64,000 nucleotides of DNA from Eucalyptus grandis (taxonomy: Eukaryota > Streptophyta > Magnoliopsida > Myrtales > Myrtaceae): contig NC_052622.1 in assembly GCF_016545825.1 (NCBI RefSeq), forward strand, positions 4,717,001 through 4,781,000, written 5' to 3'. Below the pieces are notes generated by a model that worked only from the letters and a program-made list of their open reading frames with translations, was not told the origin of the DNA and did not search any database. Shown here piece by piece: positions 12,450-24,294 of this stretch. Position 1 is the stretch's first letter; every line of letters begins with the position of its first letter. The position numbers and the translations under genes were made by a program.

Positions 12450-12533
12450 ATGATCCGCGCAAGCTTCCGAAAAGCAAGTCCATCGATTCTTCTTGTTTTC
12501 TTGTTCTTGAACTCCCTTGTTTGCGCAAAGTAA
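12450..12533 (+). other. Signal-peptide-like small ORF, copy B
   Basis: The frame MIRASFRKASPSILLVFLFL continues to NSLVCAK and stops at 12533, or splices at GCAAA|GTAAATC (donor GT at 12530-12531). It differs from copy A by substitutions that keep the basic plus hydrophobic layout, and by one base just before the donor. It sits in the second unit of the tandem array. Function is unknown. Confidence 0.4.
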
Positions 12534-12884
12534 ATCAATCCTATCAAATCTTAGTTAATAGCCAAATTAGGGTTTTTTGTTCTGCACTGATATAGCTTTT
12601 TGAAACAAATTTGTTTCTCTGTATCAATCCACCATAGTTAAATAGAAGTGGAGATCAAAAGAGATATCAATAGTTTGAAGTGATTGCACCAATTGCACGC
12701 ACAAATCTCCAATCCACATCAAACATGATTGTGGTTGCTTTTGGCATCAACAATTCTAAAAGTATGGGTTCTGATTCTAGCTAAGAAAGATATTTTATGT
12801 ATCGTGCCCGACAATCATTAGTTTAATTAAATACTTAATTTTTTTTTTATAGAAAATGTAAAGTCTATTGCTTAGAAAGTAATA

Positions 12885-13150
12885 AGGGGGGTCTCAATAA
12901 AAGTTGGCCATTAGGCCGTGCCCGTTACTCCATTAATAATGTTAACTTCGGCTTTAATTTCTTGACCTGATTCGTTGACTGACTTAGTCTTGTCAACAGG
13001 ACAAGGCAACTCCAAAGTCTCCAATCGATCAAGGTTCATCCAATCTCTTTTCAATCTTTTCATTTGGTGCCATCTCCACATACCCCAAGCAGTTCTTGAA
13101 CAATTTCGCTTTGTCCAATGACAAACAAAGACCTGATTAATGCTCTTAGC
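12885..13150 (+). pseudogene. Orphan 5' fragment of an LRK10L receptor-kinase gene
   Basis: This segment matches the 5' flank of LRK gene 2 (48660-48935) and gene 1 (36290-36470): 'ggggggt.tcaat', 'gactgactt', 'ggacaaggcaactccaaagtct', 'aaggttcatccaa', 'caagcagttctt', then 'agacctgattaatgctctt' where the genes have 'agacatgattaatgctctt'. The start codon is therefore CTG at 13134, and homology stops about 13150, a few codons in. The rest of the gene is absent; the sequence jumps back to array DNA (compare 12060). Confidence 0.8.
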
Positions 13151-13510
13151 AAACTTATACATTTTAAGTTATAGATAAAGATTTTTCACGTATTCATTCA
13201 TGGCTAGGTTGGATATGATCCCATGTAATATATCATTGTCATATGAGATACTTTTTTCATAGCAATTAATTATTTCATGAAATGATTAGTCTATGTAACC
13301 AATAGGAACATATATACTTCCATTTTTTGATCAATTCACAACATGTGCTTTGTACAAAAAGTATAGTTGCTATTTCAACATTTCTAACAAGTGTCAAGAA
13401 GGACGCACTTATATGATTCTTTCCATGTCACCTTTTTCTTAGCACAAAGGTAATGCAAAATAAGACACGACAAAAGTGTTGTGACTAATTAAATCCAAAA
13501 GTGAGAAAGC

Positions 13511-13594
13511 ATGATCCGCGCGAGCTTCCGAAAAGCAAGTCTGTCGATTCTTCTTGTTTTCTTAATCTTGAACTCCCTTTTTTGCGCAAAGTAA
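13511..13594 (+). other. Signal-peptide-like small ORF, copy C
   Basis: The frame MIRASFRKASLSILLVFLIL runs to NSLFCAK and ends at TAA 13592-13594, with the same potential donor (GCAAA|GTAAATC). It is nearly identical to copy B, lies in the third array unit and is the best-preserved of the set. About 190 bases downstream all three array copies share a short conserved stretch (here 13765-13825) with Cys codons in one frame; whether it is an exon cannot be decided from sequence alone. Confidence 0.4.
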
Positions 13595-13948
13595 ATCAAT
13601 CCTATCAAATCTTAGTTAATAGCCATATCGGGGTTTTTTGTTTTGCACCTATATAGCTTTTTGAAACAAATTTGTTTCTTTGTATCAATCCACCATAGTT
13701 AATTAGAATTGGAGATCAAAAGAGAAATCAATAGTTTGAAGTGATTACGCCAATTGCACGCACAAATTTCCAATCCACATCAAACACGATTGTGGTTGCT
13801 TTTGGCATCAACAATTCTAAAAGTATGGGTTCCTTTAGATTCTAGCTAAGAAAGATCTATTCCGTATCATGCCCAACAATCATTAGGTTTATTAAATAAT
13901 TAAATCTTTTTATAGAAAATGTAAAGAGTATTGCTTAGAAAGTAATTA

Positions 13949-14081
13949 GGGGGGTCTCAATCAGAGTTGGCCATCGGGCCATGCCCATTACTCCACTAAT
14001 AATGTTAACTTTGGCTTTAATTTCTTGACCTAATTCGTTGACTGACTTGGTCTTTTCTACAGGACAAGGCAACTCCAAAGT
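13949..14081 (+). pseudogene. Second orphan 5'-flank fragment of an LRK10L gene
   Basis: It matches 12885-13015 and hence the 5' flanks of the kinase genes ('ggggggtctcaatcagagttggcc', 'cttgacctaattcgttgactgactt', 'ggacaaggcaactccaaagt'). It is cut at 14081 by the LTR starting TGTCATGCC. It contains only upstream sequence and no codons. Confidence 0.78.
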
Positions 14082-15666
14082 TGTCATGCCCCGATCCTCG
14101 GGCACGTACACATCCTTCTACTTTGCTAATTTTAGAATGCGATATCCCAGGACTAAGTATCGTCGACCCCTTTCATTATTAATAGCACATGCGGAAGCAG
14201 TTATAAATCCTCAGACAATAAGAAAATGGGACAGAAAAGCAGAGCCATATTTTTCATACTGAAAATTCACAACCACACTTTTTTACAAACATCTCATAGT
14301 ATTCTACAATACTATATACATAAGTTTGATCTAACATCTATTTACATGCAGACAAGGCATGACAAGACAGGATGGAATCTTAGTCCTCATCTGGGTCATG
14401 CTCAGGATCATCTTGATCCTCTTCTGACTCTTCTTCACTAAGCTCACATCCTTCAAGCTCTTCATCTTTTTCCAGCTCATCGTCCTCCTTTGGTTCCTCC
14501 TCCACAAGCTCATCTACGGGCCTGAAATGATATCCCACAACCAGGATGAGACTACGTCTCAGCAAGTTCTACCCCACTAAGACTCGATTAGGAAACCAAT
14601 ACGCTATCCAGGCTGCCTATGCACGCACGGGTCTGAAGACTTACCTTGGCCTCAGATTCCACCTGCATATTAACACAATTCATTAGGCATCTAAGCAGTC
14701 ACATCACAGATCGATATCTTGATCAATCGACCTAGTCGATTACATGTTAATCGGACCATTCATTGGTCATTTCAATCAATACCGTCCATTCTCTAAAATA
14801 ACCCATCAGGTTACCAAGCCAGTATATTATACGATTCATTCTCCGAGATGACACACTAAGTCACCGAGTCACTTTAACATACTATTCATTGTCCAAGATA
14901 ACCTGTTGAGTTATCGAGCTAGTATATTATAATATTCATTCTCTGAGATGACATATAGAGTCACCGAGTATATTCATCATAACGTACATTCTCCAAGATG
15001 ACATGTTGAGTCATCGAGCTGTTATGGCATGTCGTCCATTCTCCAAGATAATCTATAGAATCACCGAGCCGACATTTAATACCGTCATTTTCCAAGATGA
15101 CCTATAGGGTCATTGAGCCGGTATACAAGCAGTTCTTTCTCAAAATGACATGAGAGTCATTGAGCTGTAATAGTATAACGCCCATTCTCCAGATGACATA
15201 CGAATCATCGAGCCGTTATAGTGTTTTCTTTTTGTTCCGAAGACACAATCAATTTGATCATTTTCATCATATTTGATAAAAGTACACGTGTGTAGGCACA
15301 TAGTCGGCCTTAGCCAAAATACAATAATTTCCTTTTTATTCACCTACTCCTTTCAGCAGTACAAAAATAGATTTTTGATGCTGTAGACCGACGCTCAGTA
15401 ATTTTCCACTCAATTACCAAAGTTATTCAATTTCTAAAATAAATACCCACAATTACTATTTGCTCTCAATTTGCACAACCAGGTACTCAATTGAATAAAC
15501 GAGAGCACCACGCAATCAGCACGAAATTCCGGTCGTTGGCTATCTCGGCATAATTTCCGGAAAATAAATAAATAATTAATTAATTTTGAAAATTAATAAT
15601 TAAATACTAAAAAAATCAATTTAGGCCCGTAATGCCTAATTGAAGCCCGATAAGGGTTGGGAAAAA
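14082..15666 (-). mobile_element. Second copy of the 3.9-kb LTR family, truncated at the assembly gap
   Basis: It begins TGTCATGCCCCG as at 5446 and shares 'cacatgcggaagc', 'ataagaaaatggga' and, near its visible end, 'gaaattccggtc.ttggctat' and 'taatttccggaaaata' (compare 7503-7545). About 1.8 kb of the 5446 copy's right side has no counterpart here because the gap intervenes. Small acidic ORFs at 14331-14565 are part of the LTR and not supported as genes. Whether it is a solo LTR or the end of a full element cannot be told. Confidence 0.82.
14787..15230. repeat. 50-bp minisatellite, about 9 units
   Basis: The word 'cattctccaagatgac' or close variants recur at 14787, 14837, 14887, 14937, 14987, 15037, 15086, 15136 and 15183, so the period is 50 bp with slight shortening at the end. 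Each unit also carries 'gagtcaccgagc'. It lies within the LTR copy at 14082-15666. Confidence 0.9.
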
Positions 15667-15766
15667 NNNNNNNNNNNNNNNNNNNNNNNNNNNNNNNNNN
15701 NNNNNNNNNNNNNNNNNNNNNNNNNNNNNNNNNNNNNNNNNNNNNNNNNNNNNNNNNNNNNNNNNN
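15667..15766. other. Assembly gap (100 N)
   Basis: It is exactly 100 N, a conventional placeholder for unknown length. The gap falls between two unrelated LTRs and hides the rest of the 14082 LTR (over 1.8 kb in the complete copy) and the first about 70 bp of the SIRE-like 5' LTR. Confidence 0.99.
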
Positions 15767-16606
15767 AGACTCTCGCTATTTAAAGTCTCGAAGACCTTGG
15801 GACAGCTAGACTCAAACTCAAAGTCTATCCTCATTGACAGCTCTCTAATCCGTTGAAGAAAGGTTATCGAGTAATCGTATGTTTCGTTGAGGATTTAACC
15901 TTATCAACTGGAAAAGATCTCATGGCTGGAGAAGACATAAACGAGTCCTTTTGATTGATCAAGATTGATTCGATAAATTGAAGATCCGGTGATTGCCTAA
16001 ATATTATTGGAAGGTTCTCGCTTATGGAAACCGAGATCCGATTGTAAGGGCGAACATGATTGATGGGCTATCAACACGTTCCTTAATAGCTTGAACAATC
16101 TTCCTAATTGATTCCGTCCAACGGGTAGATTGGAGGAATTCCTTTTGGTAAGTGCCAACGGTATGATGGCATAAAGGAGTATATAAGGGAAGACTGTCTT
16201 AGTTGTTCAAGGTGTGCGCGATAGAAGAATTCCAAAGTCTCAAAGCTCCTTTTTGTTTAGACAAATCCTTTGAGCGAATACTTGTATACGAAAGAGAGAG
16301 TATATATTTATGAGAAATCTTGAGGAGGTGTGGTAGAACATCTACACTTTGTGGAATCAAGGCAAAGCCGTGCTGTAACCTCTTCTTATTCATAGTGGAA
16401 TCCAGCCAATAGGCCGTCGTGAAAAGAAGAGTGGACGCAGGCTTGATATAAGCCAAACCACTATAAACCGCGTGTTAAATTTTCTCTTCTCTCGCCTTAC
16501 TTTTTGATTATCGTTTCTCCAACCGTTGTCTAGTATTGTGCAATTGTTTGAGAAAAATTCTTTATATACCTATTCACCCCTCTAGATACTCATACTAGCA
16601 ATATCA
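15767..16606 (+). repeat. 5' LTR of the SIRE-like element (5' end in the gap)
   Basis: It matches 24360-25197. It contains a probable promoter: TATA-like 'gagtatataaggg' near 16170, conserved in the 3' LTR (near 24770) and in the inverted solo LTR (near 26180). It ends GCAATATCA. Confidence 0.9.
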
Positions 16607-16689
16607 ATTAGTACGTAGCCCGTGTGCTTACTTTATTTGAAGTGTTTTACTTCATAGTAAAAGATCTATGGCTAGTATGCTGGCACGGA

Positions 16690-18350
16690 AGGTAGGCTGA
16701 TGGAAGGGCAAAGCAATACCGATCACCCTACTTTGATGGAAAGGATTACAACATCCGGGAAGAACAAGATGAAAGCTTTCCTTCGATCAAAGGATCCTCT
16801 GAATGGGACGTTGTAGAAAAAGGAATTACTCCTACCACCGCATCGGTCTACGAAAGAGGAAAAGAAATCTGAAACCAAATGTGAATGTCTCAGAAGAAAT
16901 AATCAAGAGACAAGCACTCGATGCAAAAGCAATTTACTCCTTATATTGTGCTTTATCACCAACCGAATATAATAGAATATCTTCTTTGTGGTACAAAAAA
17001 AAGAAGTTTGGGACAGATTGCATATCACCTATGAAGGAACAGATCGAGTGAAGGAAACAAGAATCAACATTCTTCTCGGTCAATACGAAGCCTTGTAATG
17101 AAACCAGGAGAATCTATATTTGACATGTTTAGTCGTTTACGAGATATTGTGAATGGTCTTGAAAATCAAGGTCAACCAACTTCGATCCCATGAAGGTAAA
17201 CAAGCTATTGCGTGGACTCTCCAGGATTGGAATCACATAAAGACTTCGATAAGAGAGACGCAAAGAATTATGCCACTATCTGTCGACGAGCTAATTGGAA
17301 CTCTTCGGTCTTATGAAGTGGAACGGATCAATGAAGATGAAGATCCAAAAGGTAAGAAATCCATTGCATTAAAATCAAATGATGATTCCGATGATACGAT
17401 TCTCGAAGAAGATATGGACGATGAGGAGCTTGCTCTCATGATAAGAAGATTCAGAAAACTGAATAGAAAAGGAAGAAGGTTTAACTCAAAGAAACAAAGC
17501 TTTCAAAGACAGCAGACCAAGTCTCTGATGATGAGGAACCAAACAAAGACATAGTCTGCTTTGAATGTAAGAAAATGGACACATCAGACCAACCGTCCTC
17601 TTCAAGAAGAAGAAAGGAAAAGCTGAAAGATTTTTTGAAAAGCTCTCAAAGCCGAAACTGGTGACACAGAGTGTGAAGAAAGTGATAATGAATATGCTAA
17701 TCTATGTCTGATGGCACAATCGGACTCGTACTGGATCGTACTCGCATGAATTTGAGGCAAGTGATATTAAAATTCCTGTCAAAGTTTCTAAATATATTGA
17801 AGAATTATGTTTTAGTCTTAAGACTTCTCTCAAAAGAATTTTCGAACTAAAAAAGGAAAACTCAGCTCTAAAACAAAAGGAAAATGTTTTAAGAAAGAGT
17901 TAAAAGTCTAGACTTGACTGTTTCACTCTTAAAGAAAATGAAGATGATCTTTTAAAAGAAAATGCTTTTTTAAAACAGACTTATCAAATATCTCAAAGAA
18001 ATTTTCAATAGGGTCCGAAAACTTGAGAAAATTCTTTTCGGCTCAAAGACCTTACTTCAATAAGTCCGGTCTAGGTATGACAAGAAACAATTCCCCTGAT
18101 TGATTTTCCTAAAGTAAAAGAAAGAATTAAGAAAAGACTTGAGAGAGCTTTACAAAAATCACTTCAAGAAAGTTTTTGTAAAATCAGAGGTAGAAATGCT
18201 CTAAAATGTTCAAATGCAACAGTCCGGATCACTTTGAAAAAGAGTGTCCTATGGTTTGGAAACCTGTTAAGAGAATATGGGCTAATACTGTTTATGTTAC
18301 TAACACAAAAGGACCCAAGAAAGTTTGGGTACCAAAGAAAGCTTGAGACT
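16690..18350 (+). pseudogene. SIRE-like gag with zinc knuckle, frameshifted
   Basis: Pieces in shifting frames read YFDGKDYNI and KNKMKAFLRSKDP (16720-16800), RQALDAKAIYSLYCALSPTE (16911-16970), a stretch around 17100-17160 with the gag middle, then LSVDELIGTLRSYEVERINE (17280-17340) and an acidic to basic segment to 17555. Lys/Glu-rich coiled-coil-like sequence follows (17760-18190). A CCHC knuckle, CNSPDHFEKEC, sits at about 18212-18246, followed by VYVTNTKGPKKVWVPKKA at 18290-18343. Gag would package the element RNA. There are several stops and frameshifts. Confidence 0.85.
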
Positions 18351-18359
18351 CTTTTTTAA

Positions 18360-21300
18360 ATGCAGGTCACCGACAAGAAAAAGGTAAAGTGGTGTATCTT
18401 TGACAAAGGGATGCTCAAGACACATGACAGAGACTCAAAATGTTTTATAAAGATTGCTCAAGTAAATGGTGGAAAAGTTTCATTTGGCAGAAATGTACAA
18501 GCAAAGGAGTATTGTGGGATTTGGAACTTTGTGAAAATTGGAAATCTCACAATAAGTAATGTTTCCTTAATGGAAGGACTCAATTACAATCTTTCTCAAA
18601 GATTAGTCAATTGTGTGATACTGGTTTCAAGATCTTTTTTCAAGAAGGAATATGTTCGAAATCAAAAGACTCTACTCGCCTTTCATGGGTCGTAGACATG
18701 GAAACATTTATCTTCGGATGTAAACCAAATGAATCGCAATGTTTTATCTCAATTCAAGACGAAGCAAGCTTATGGCACAGAAAGCTTGGTCATGTCAACA
18801 TGAAGCAATTAGCCAAAATCTCATCAAAGCAGCTTGTTCGAGGACTACCCAAATTACCTTATCAAAAGACTGATCCATGCACTCCATGTATTCTGGGAAA
18901 GCAGGTAAGAAATTCATTCAAGCCAATAAATCATGTCTCTACTAATCATGTACTACAGTTGCTGCATATGGATCTCTTTGGACCAACCAGAACACAGAGT
19001 ATTGGAGGTAAGAAATATTGCCTAGTAATTGTGGACGATTACTCCCGTTTTACTTGGGTATATTTCCTTACAAGTAAGTCTAAAAACTTCTCGTATTTTG
19101 AAAAGTTTGCTAAAAAGGTTCAAAATGAAAAAGGATGTGTTATCTCAAGTATAAGAACAGATCATTGAGGTGAATTTGAAAATCAAGATTTTACAAAATT
19201 TTGTGATGAATCGCTTTAATCATGTGTTCTTCTCCATATACTCCTCAGCAAAATGGAGTTGTGGAAAGAAAGAACAGATCTCTTCAGAAATGGCTAGAAC
19301 TCTTTTAATTGAAAGCAAGATTTCTTCACGATTTTGGGCTGAAGTCAATTTCAACAGCATGTTATATCATCAATAGAGTCTTCTTAAGACCTATTCTAGA
19401 GAAAACCCCTTACGAATTGTTCAAAGATAAGAAGCCTATTATTTCATACTTTCATGTATTCGGTTGCAAATGTTTTATATTGAAAAATGCAAAAGGTCGA
19501 GTTGGTAAGTTTGAAGAAAGATCAGATGAAGGTATCTTCCTTGGATATTCTACATCAAGCAAAGCCTTCGGGTCTATAACAAGAAGAACCGAATACCGTG
19601 GAGGAGTCAATGAATGTCAAATTTCAAGACTCAACGCAAGATGAATCAAGTCGACTCATCAAGAAAAGTCTCGAACTCGCTCCCGATCTTCCAAAGCTTA
19701 CAACTCAAGAAGCATCTCGAGACTGAAAACCAGCTTCAAGATGTTCGTGAAGATCCAAACAAAGAAAGAGATCATCAACTAGACAGATCAACGAGTAACT
19801 CGGAAGCATAAGTCCAAATCATCCCAAAGATCTTATAATCGGCGAAATGAATGAAGGAATTCGCACCGCATCCAAAAGGCGAGAAGAGTCTAGTGTTTGT
19901 GGCTCTCGTTTCTGAAATTGAACCAAAAAGCATATAAGAAGCTTTATCGATGAAAGCTGGATTGAAGCTATGCAAGAAGAGCTCGAACAGGTTTTAGCAT
20001 TAATGATGTCCGGAAATTGACATCCAAACCAAAAGGTAAAACTATTGGAGCTAAATGGGTGTTCGAAATAAGATGAATGAGAAAGGAAAAGTCATACGAA
20101 ACAAAGCAAGACTCGTGGCCAAGGGATATACGCAAGAAGAAGGAATAGACTATGATGAGACTTACGCTCCAAGAGCAAGGTTAGAAGCTATTCGATCTAT
20201 TACTTGCGTTTGCTTGTTATAAGAATTTCAGGTTATTCCAAATAGACGTCAAAAGCACCTTCCTAAATGGAGTCATCCAAGAGGAAGTTTATGTGGAACA
20301 ACCACCAGGGTTTGAAGACCCAAAGAAGCGGACTCGGTCTTCGGGCGAAGAAGGCTCGTATGGTTTAAAGCAAGCACCTCAAGCTTGGTACAACAGATTA
20401 AGTAAGTTTTTAATACAAAATGGTTTTGTCAAAGGTAAAGTGGATACTACTTTATTTATCAAAAAGGAGAACAAAAGTTTCTTACTTGTTCAAATATATG
20501 TGGACGACATTATTTTCGGATCTTCTAATGAAAATATGTGCAAGAAATTTTCTAAGTTTATGCAGGATGAATTTGAAATGAGTATGATAGGAGAGTTAAC
20601 ATTCTTTCTTGGTCTTCAAGTAAAACAATTGAAGGAAGGAACTTTTATTTATCAAGAAAAATATGTTAATGATCTTGTCAAAAGATTTGGATTGGAAAAG
20701 TGCAAAAAGACCGACATACCGATGTCAAGTTCTTTGAAGATAGACAAAGATGAAGAAGGGAAGAAAGTTGATCAAAAAGCATGCAGAGCATCATTGGTTC
20801 TACCCTTTATCTTACCGCTTCTAGACCTCGACATCTTGTTGAGTGTTTGCATGTGCTAGGTTTCAATTAGATCCTAGAGAATCCCATCTCAAAGTCTGCG
20901 AAACGCATCATTAAATACGTTGCTTCATCATCAAGCATCGGTCTTTGGTATTCTAAGAAGGAGACTTTAATCTTCGGGATATTCAGACGCAGAATCTGGC
21001 CGGTTGCGGGAGTTGATAGAAAGAGCACTTCGGGAACTTGCCGGTTGCTTGGAAGGGGATGTGTCTTGGTTTTCAAGGAAACAAAGCACTTTGTGTCTCT
21101 TTCAACAACGAAGGAGTATGTAGCCACAGGAAGTCGCTGTTCGCAAATTCTATGGATAAAACAACAGCTAAGAGACTTTGAAATTGAAGACTCATGCACG
21201 GAGATTAATTGCGACAACACCAGCGCTATCAACCTCACCAAAAATCCAATTCTCCACTCAAGAGCAAAGCATATAGAGATTCGACATCACTTTATAAGAG

Positions 21301-21431
21301 ACCATGTTCAAAATGGAGATGTTTCAATTCAATTTGTTGACTCAAAGAATCAATTAGCGGATATATTCACAAAGCCTTTGGAGAAAAATCAATTTGAGTC
21401 TATACGCTCCACTCAACATTTTGAGGTATGA
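18360..21431 (+). pseudogene. SIRE-like pol (protease, integrase, RT, RNase H), frameshifted
   Basis: The protease region (18360-18450) has lost the usual Asp-Ser-Gly motif through a frame change. GAG-pre-integrase: LWHRKLGHVNMKQLAKISSK (about 18770). Integrase core: HMDLFGPTRTQSIGGKKYC and VDDYSRFTWVYFL (18965-19070), then a stop in place of a sense codon after SIRTDH at 19168. RT: a segment with ARLVAKGY (20107 region), GLKQAPQAWYNRLSKFL (20360-20410) and the catalytic YVDDIIFGSSNE (about 20500). RNase H and C-terminus: KHIEIRHHFIRDHVQNGD, QLADIFTKPLEKNQFESI (to about 21410). At least six frame breaks make it inactive. Confidence 0.9.
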
Positions 21432-21875
21432 GGATATCAAAGTCTAAAGACTTTCAGACTCGACTTACAAGACTTTATCCGAAAGACAGTCTTGGTACGT
21501 TCGTCGACCGTAAGTCTTTCTCTCTTGAATCTCATCTTGAAAAGGTACGATTGTCGACCTTGTTTAAATTATTGCTATATTTAATTGACGTAAATATTGC
21601 ATCGTTTCATTTTCAAAAGGGAAGTTATCTTTGAAATGGCTATTTTTGCGGAAAAAGACAGTTATTTTGAAAAGGCATATTTTTATTTCCTTTATGTCGG
21701 TTCGTTTATCCTCTTTTTAACCGATCGTGAACTCCGTCGATTCCTCTTCACTTTTCTCTCAAAAACCCTAGAAAGCATCGATCCTCCATTCCCGTTTGTC
21801 TTCTTCGTTTAATCCTCAAAAAGTTGTCATCTTTCCCTGGAAAGTCAAGCAAGGAATCTTCCAAAACCGAGAAAG

Positions 21876-23950
21876 ATGTCATCTTCAAGAAAGTCTTCGA
21901 GAATTGCAAGGGGACCACGGCGGATGAGTGAGGGGCCTACGCACTTTGATCTTAATCAAGATGAAGTGACTCCAGAACAGCAAGCGAGCCCACAACATTC
22001 TCAACAACGTCATTCTCCTCCATCTAGTCCTCAAGGAGTTGATCATCAACAACAGGAAGAAATCATCGAGGATGCGTAGACCACTCGTAAGAGTTCAAAA
22101 GCCCACTTATATTTACCAGCTTATATCGTGCCCAAAAGGAATTCACACTCCTTTGAACTACATTGATGATTTTCTTAAAGACAAAGGACATGGGAACGAA
22201 TATATCTTTCTGAAAAAAATGGAAAGTTTGGGAATTGCTCGAAAAGGGGTGGCCGAGGAAATCCTTGCAAATATCCCAAGTGATCCTCATGATCAAATAA
22301 CTCGTAGATGGGAATGATGATGATAAATTATATAGTCAATTCCAACCGAAAATGGGTGTTGCGGTTGATAATCAAGGAAAAAGGGGAGATTTGTTCAGAT
22401 CAAAAGAGCAAAAGGATCTCGTACTGAAATTGCAGAAGCGTGGGGTAATAAACCCTAGGAGTGTAGATTTTGATTTTCTGGATGATGTGGATATGAACTT
22501 GAGGGAAAAGTTTAGTTATCTTCAACTTGAAAAGTTCTCACGCTCCGACTCTGACAGAGGCCTATGCTTTAACTTGCATATTTCTATTCAAATCTAAGCT
22601 TTTGGATGCGAATAGATTCTCGTTCAGCGTTAAAGACCAAGATTATGTTGTGATATGAATATGCTGGCAAGATGTGTTAGAAGTCGAAAGAGGAAGATAT
22701 CACCCAATCAAAGTTTCCATTGCTCGGGCCACTCTTGAACCGGGTGAAGGACGGGAGAACGATGAAAAGATCACCTACTTAAGGATGGGTGCATTCAACA
22801 TCTTGCTTCACAAGATTGTGATTAATTGCCTCCGACCGAAATCAACTTCCAAGACTGATGTTTCAAGTTCGAGGCCAAGTTGATGTATGCCATTCTCTTT
22901 GGAAAAGGTTTTCTCTCCTTCACACCGTGATGTTTCACATGTATAGAGCAATGATGAAGGACAGAGGTCAACTCCTTACCCAAGCCTTGTTACGAAGTTA
23001 TTCGTACATCTCGAATATTCAGCCTCCACAAATCTTTTGTGTTCGACCATGCGATCATATGGTGGTAGGTCTGAAAATGGTGACCAAAATGCGTCTGAGG
23101 AACTCGAGCAAGGAGTTGGAGAAATTCAAGGAGAAGACTCCCGCAAAATCTCATTAAATATCTTCTGCGGCTAAAAGAAAAGGGAAGGAGCCCATGGTTG
23201 CTCCATCCAAGAGAAGAAGAGCTCTCCTTGTTGAGGATGAAGATGATGAGGAAGACATCACCATCTCTCGCATTGGCTTTGAAGAATTTAAGTCGTCCTA
23301 TTCCACAAAGAATCGGAGCAAATGACGAAAGAAACAAAGAGGAAAAGGAAGAAGAAGAAATAGAAGCTGAAAAAGAAACAGAGGAGGAAAGACTCTGAAG
23401 AAGAAAGAAGAGAAGAAGGAGAACCTGAAGAACACTCTTCTCCACCCGTAGGCATGGAAATAGGGGAGATCGGGAGAAAGGAGTGAAGTCTTCATGTCCC
23501 GATGCAAGTGAAGGAGCCGATCGCTCACCAGCACTTGGAGGATGTTTATGCATCTCAATTTCCAGAAGAAGGTCAAGAAGTTTCATCGCCAAACCCGCAA
23601 GATTATGCTGATCTACCATCATCCGCATTTACTCCATCGATCGAGCCGAAGCAAGTACTCAAACCGATAATGGAGCAGATTTTCGAAGAATCATGGATAT
23701 TCTTTTGGAGATGCGAGGTCAGATTTACGCCTTGGGATGCGAAGTTCAAAGCTTGAAGAATGAAGGTCAAGCTTCTTCATGTTCATTGAATGATAAAATG
23801 CAAGCCCTCTCTCGTTCGTAATCGGCCAATGCTAAGAGTGAGGAGATTGCACAAACTAAAGGAAGACTTTAAAAGGCCGGAAGGCATCGTTCGGTCTATG
23901 GAAGATTTCCAGCTTGTCCGCGTTCCCAAGCAATCTTAACTTCATCTCAT
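21876..23950 (+). pseudogene. Extra ORF of the SIRE-like element (3' of pol), frameshifted
   Basis: It starts at ATG 21876 with a Ser/Arg-rich then Gln-rich segment (MSSSRKSSRIARGPRRMSEG). It continues in changing frames through FLKDKGHGNEYIFLKKMESL, GIARKGVAEEILANI (22170-22275), a stretch at 22352-22900 and a highly acidic Glu-rich region (about 23210-23400). SIRE-lineage elements often carry such an additional frame, sometimes called env-like; I see no signal peptide or membrane segment here, so an envelope role is not supported. A long open antisense frame at 22990-23628 mirrors the acidic region and is not a gene. Confidence 0.7.
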
Positions 23951-24294
23951 CCTTTTTAATGATGACAAAAAGGGGAGAGATGCAAGATTTGATCAAAAAA
24001 CCTTTCATTCAACTTTTAATTGTTTTTGTTGGATTGTTTTGTGGTTTGAATCTGTTTGACTTTGGTTTGTGTCTCGGATGAGAACCGAACTAGACTTGGA
24101 CTTGACTGCTTCTATTAACTAATATTGATATCTTATGGATGGCTTCATCATATACTGGACTAACCTATTTCCTGTGGTTGCAGATTCTAGTAAGCCATTT
24201 ACCTCTATAAGATATGCATATGTGTTTGAGAAATGTTTTGCAGGTCAAAGATATCCAAATCAGGAAACTTTTGTCACCATAAAAATGGGGAGAT

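Larger units (their letters stand above)
10577..12884. repeat. Duplicated intergenic block, copy 1, right part
   Basis: It resumes the block interrupted at 1473 and matches 30840-32200 ('tgactgaattcctcaacagcgc', 'gtcgacg...gctgccgtttca', 'aataggaacatat', 'gaattgtagta'-type words). From about 11240 the DNA becomes a tandem array: 'ataggaacatat' recurs at 11241, 12213 and 13302, giving units of about 970 and 1088 bp. Apart from the short signal-peptide-like frames listed separately, no gene is visible. Confidence 0.78.

Noticed and set aside
14331..14565. Glu/Asp-rich minus-strand frames
   Set aside because: They are part of the LTR beginning at 14082 and are low-complexity TCC/CTT-derived sequence.
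22990..23628. Long minus-strand open frame (212 codons) opposite the retrotransposon extra ORF
   Set aside because: It is the antisense of a GAA/GAG-rich acidic region; the Ser/Phe/Leu-rich reading is a composition effect and no family is recognised.
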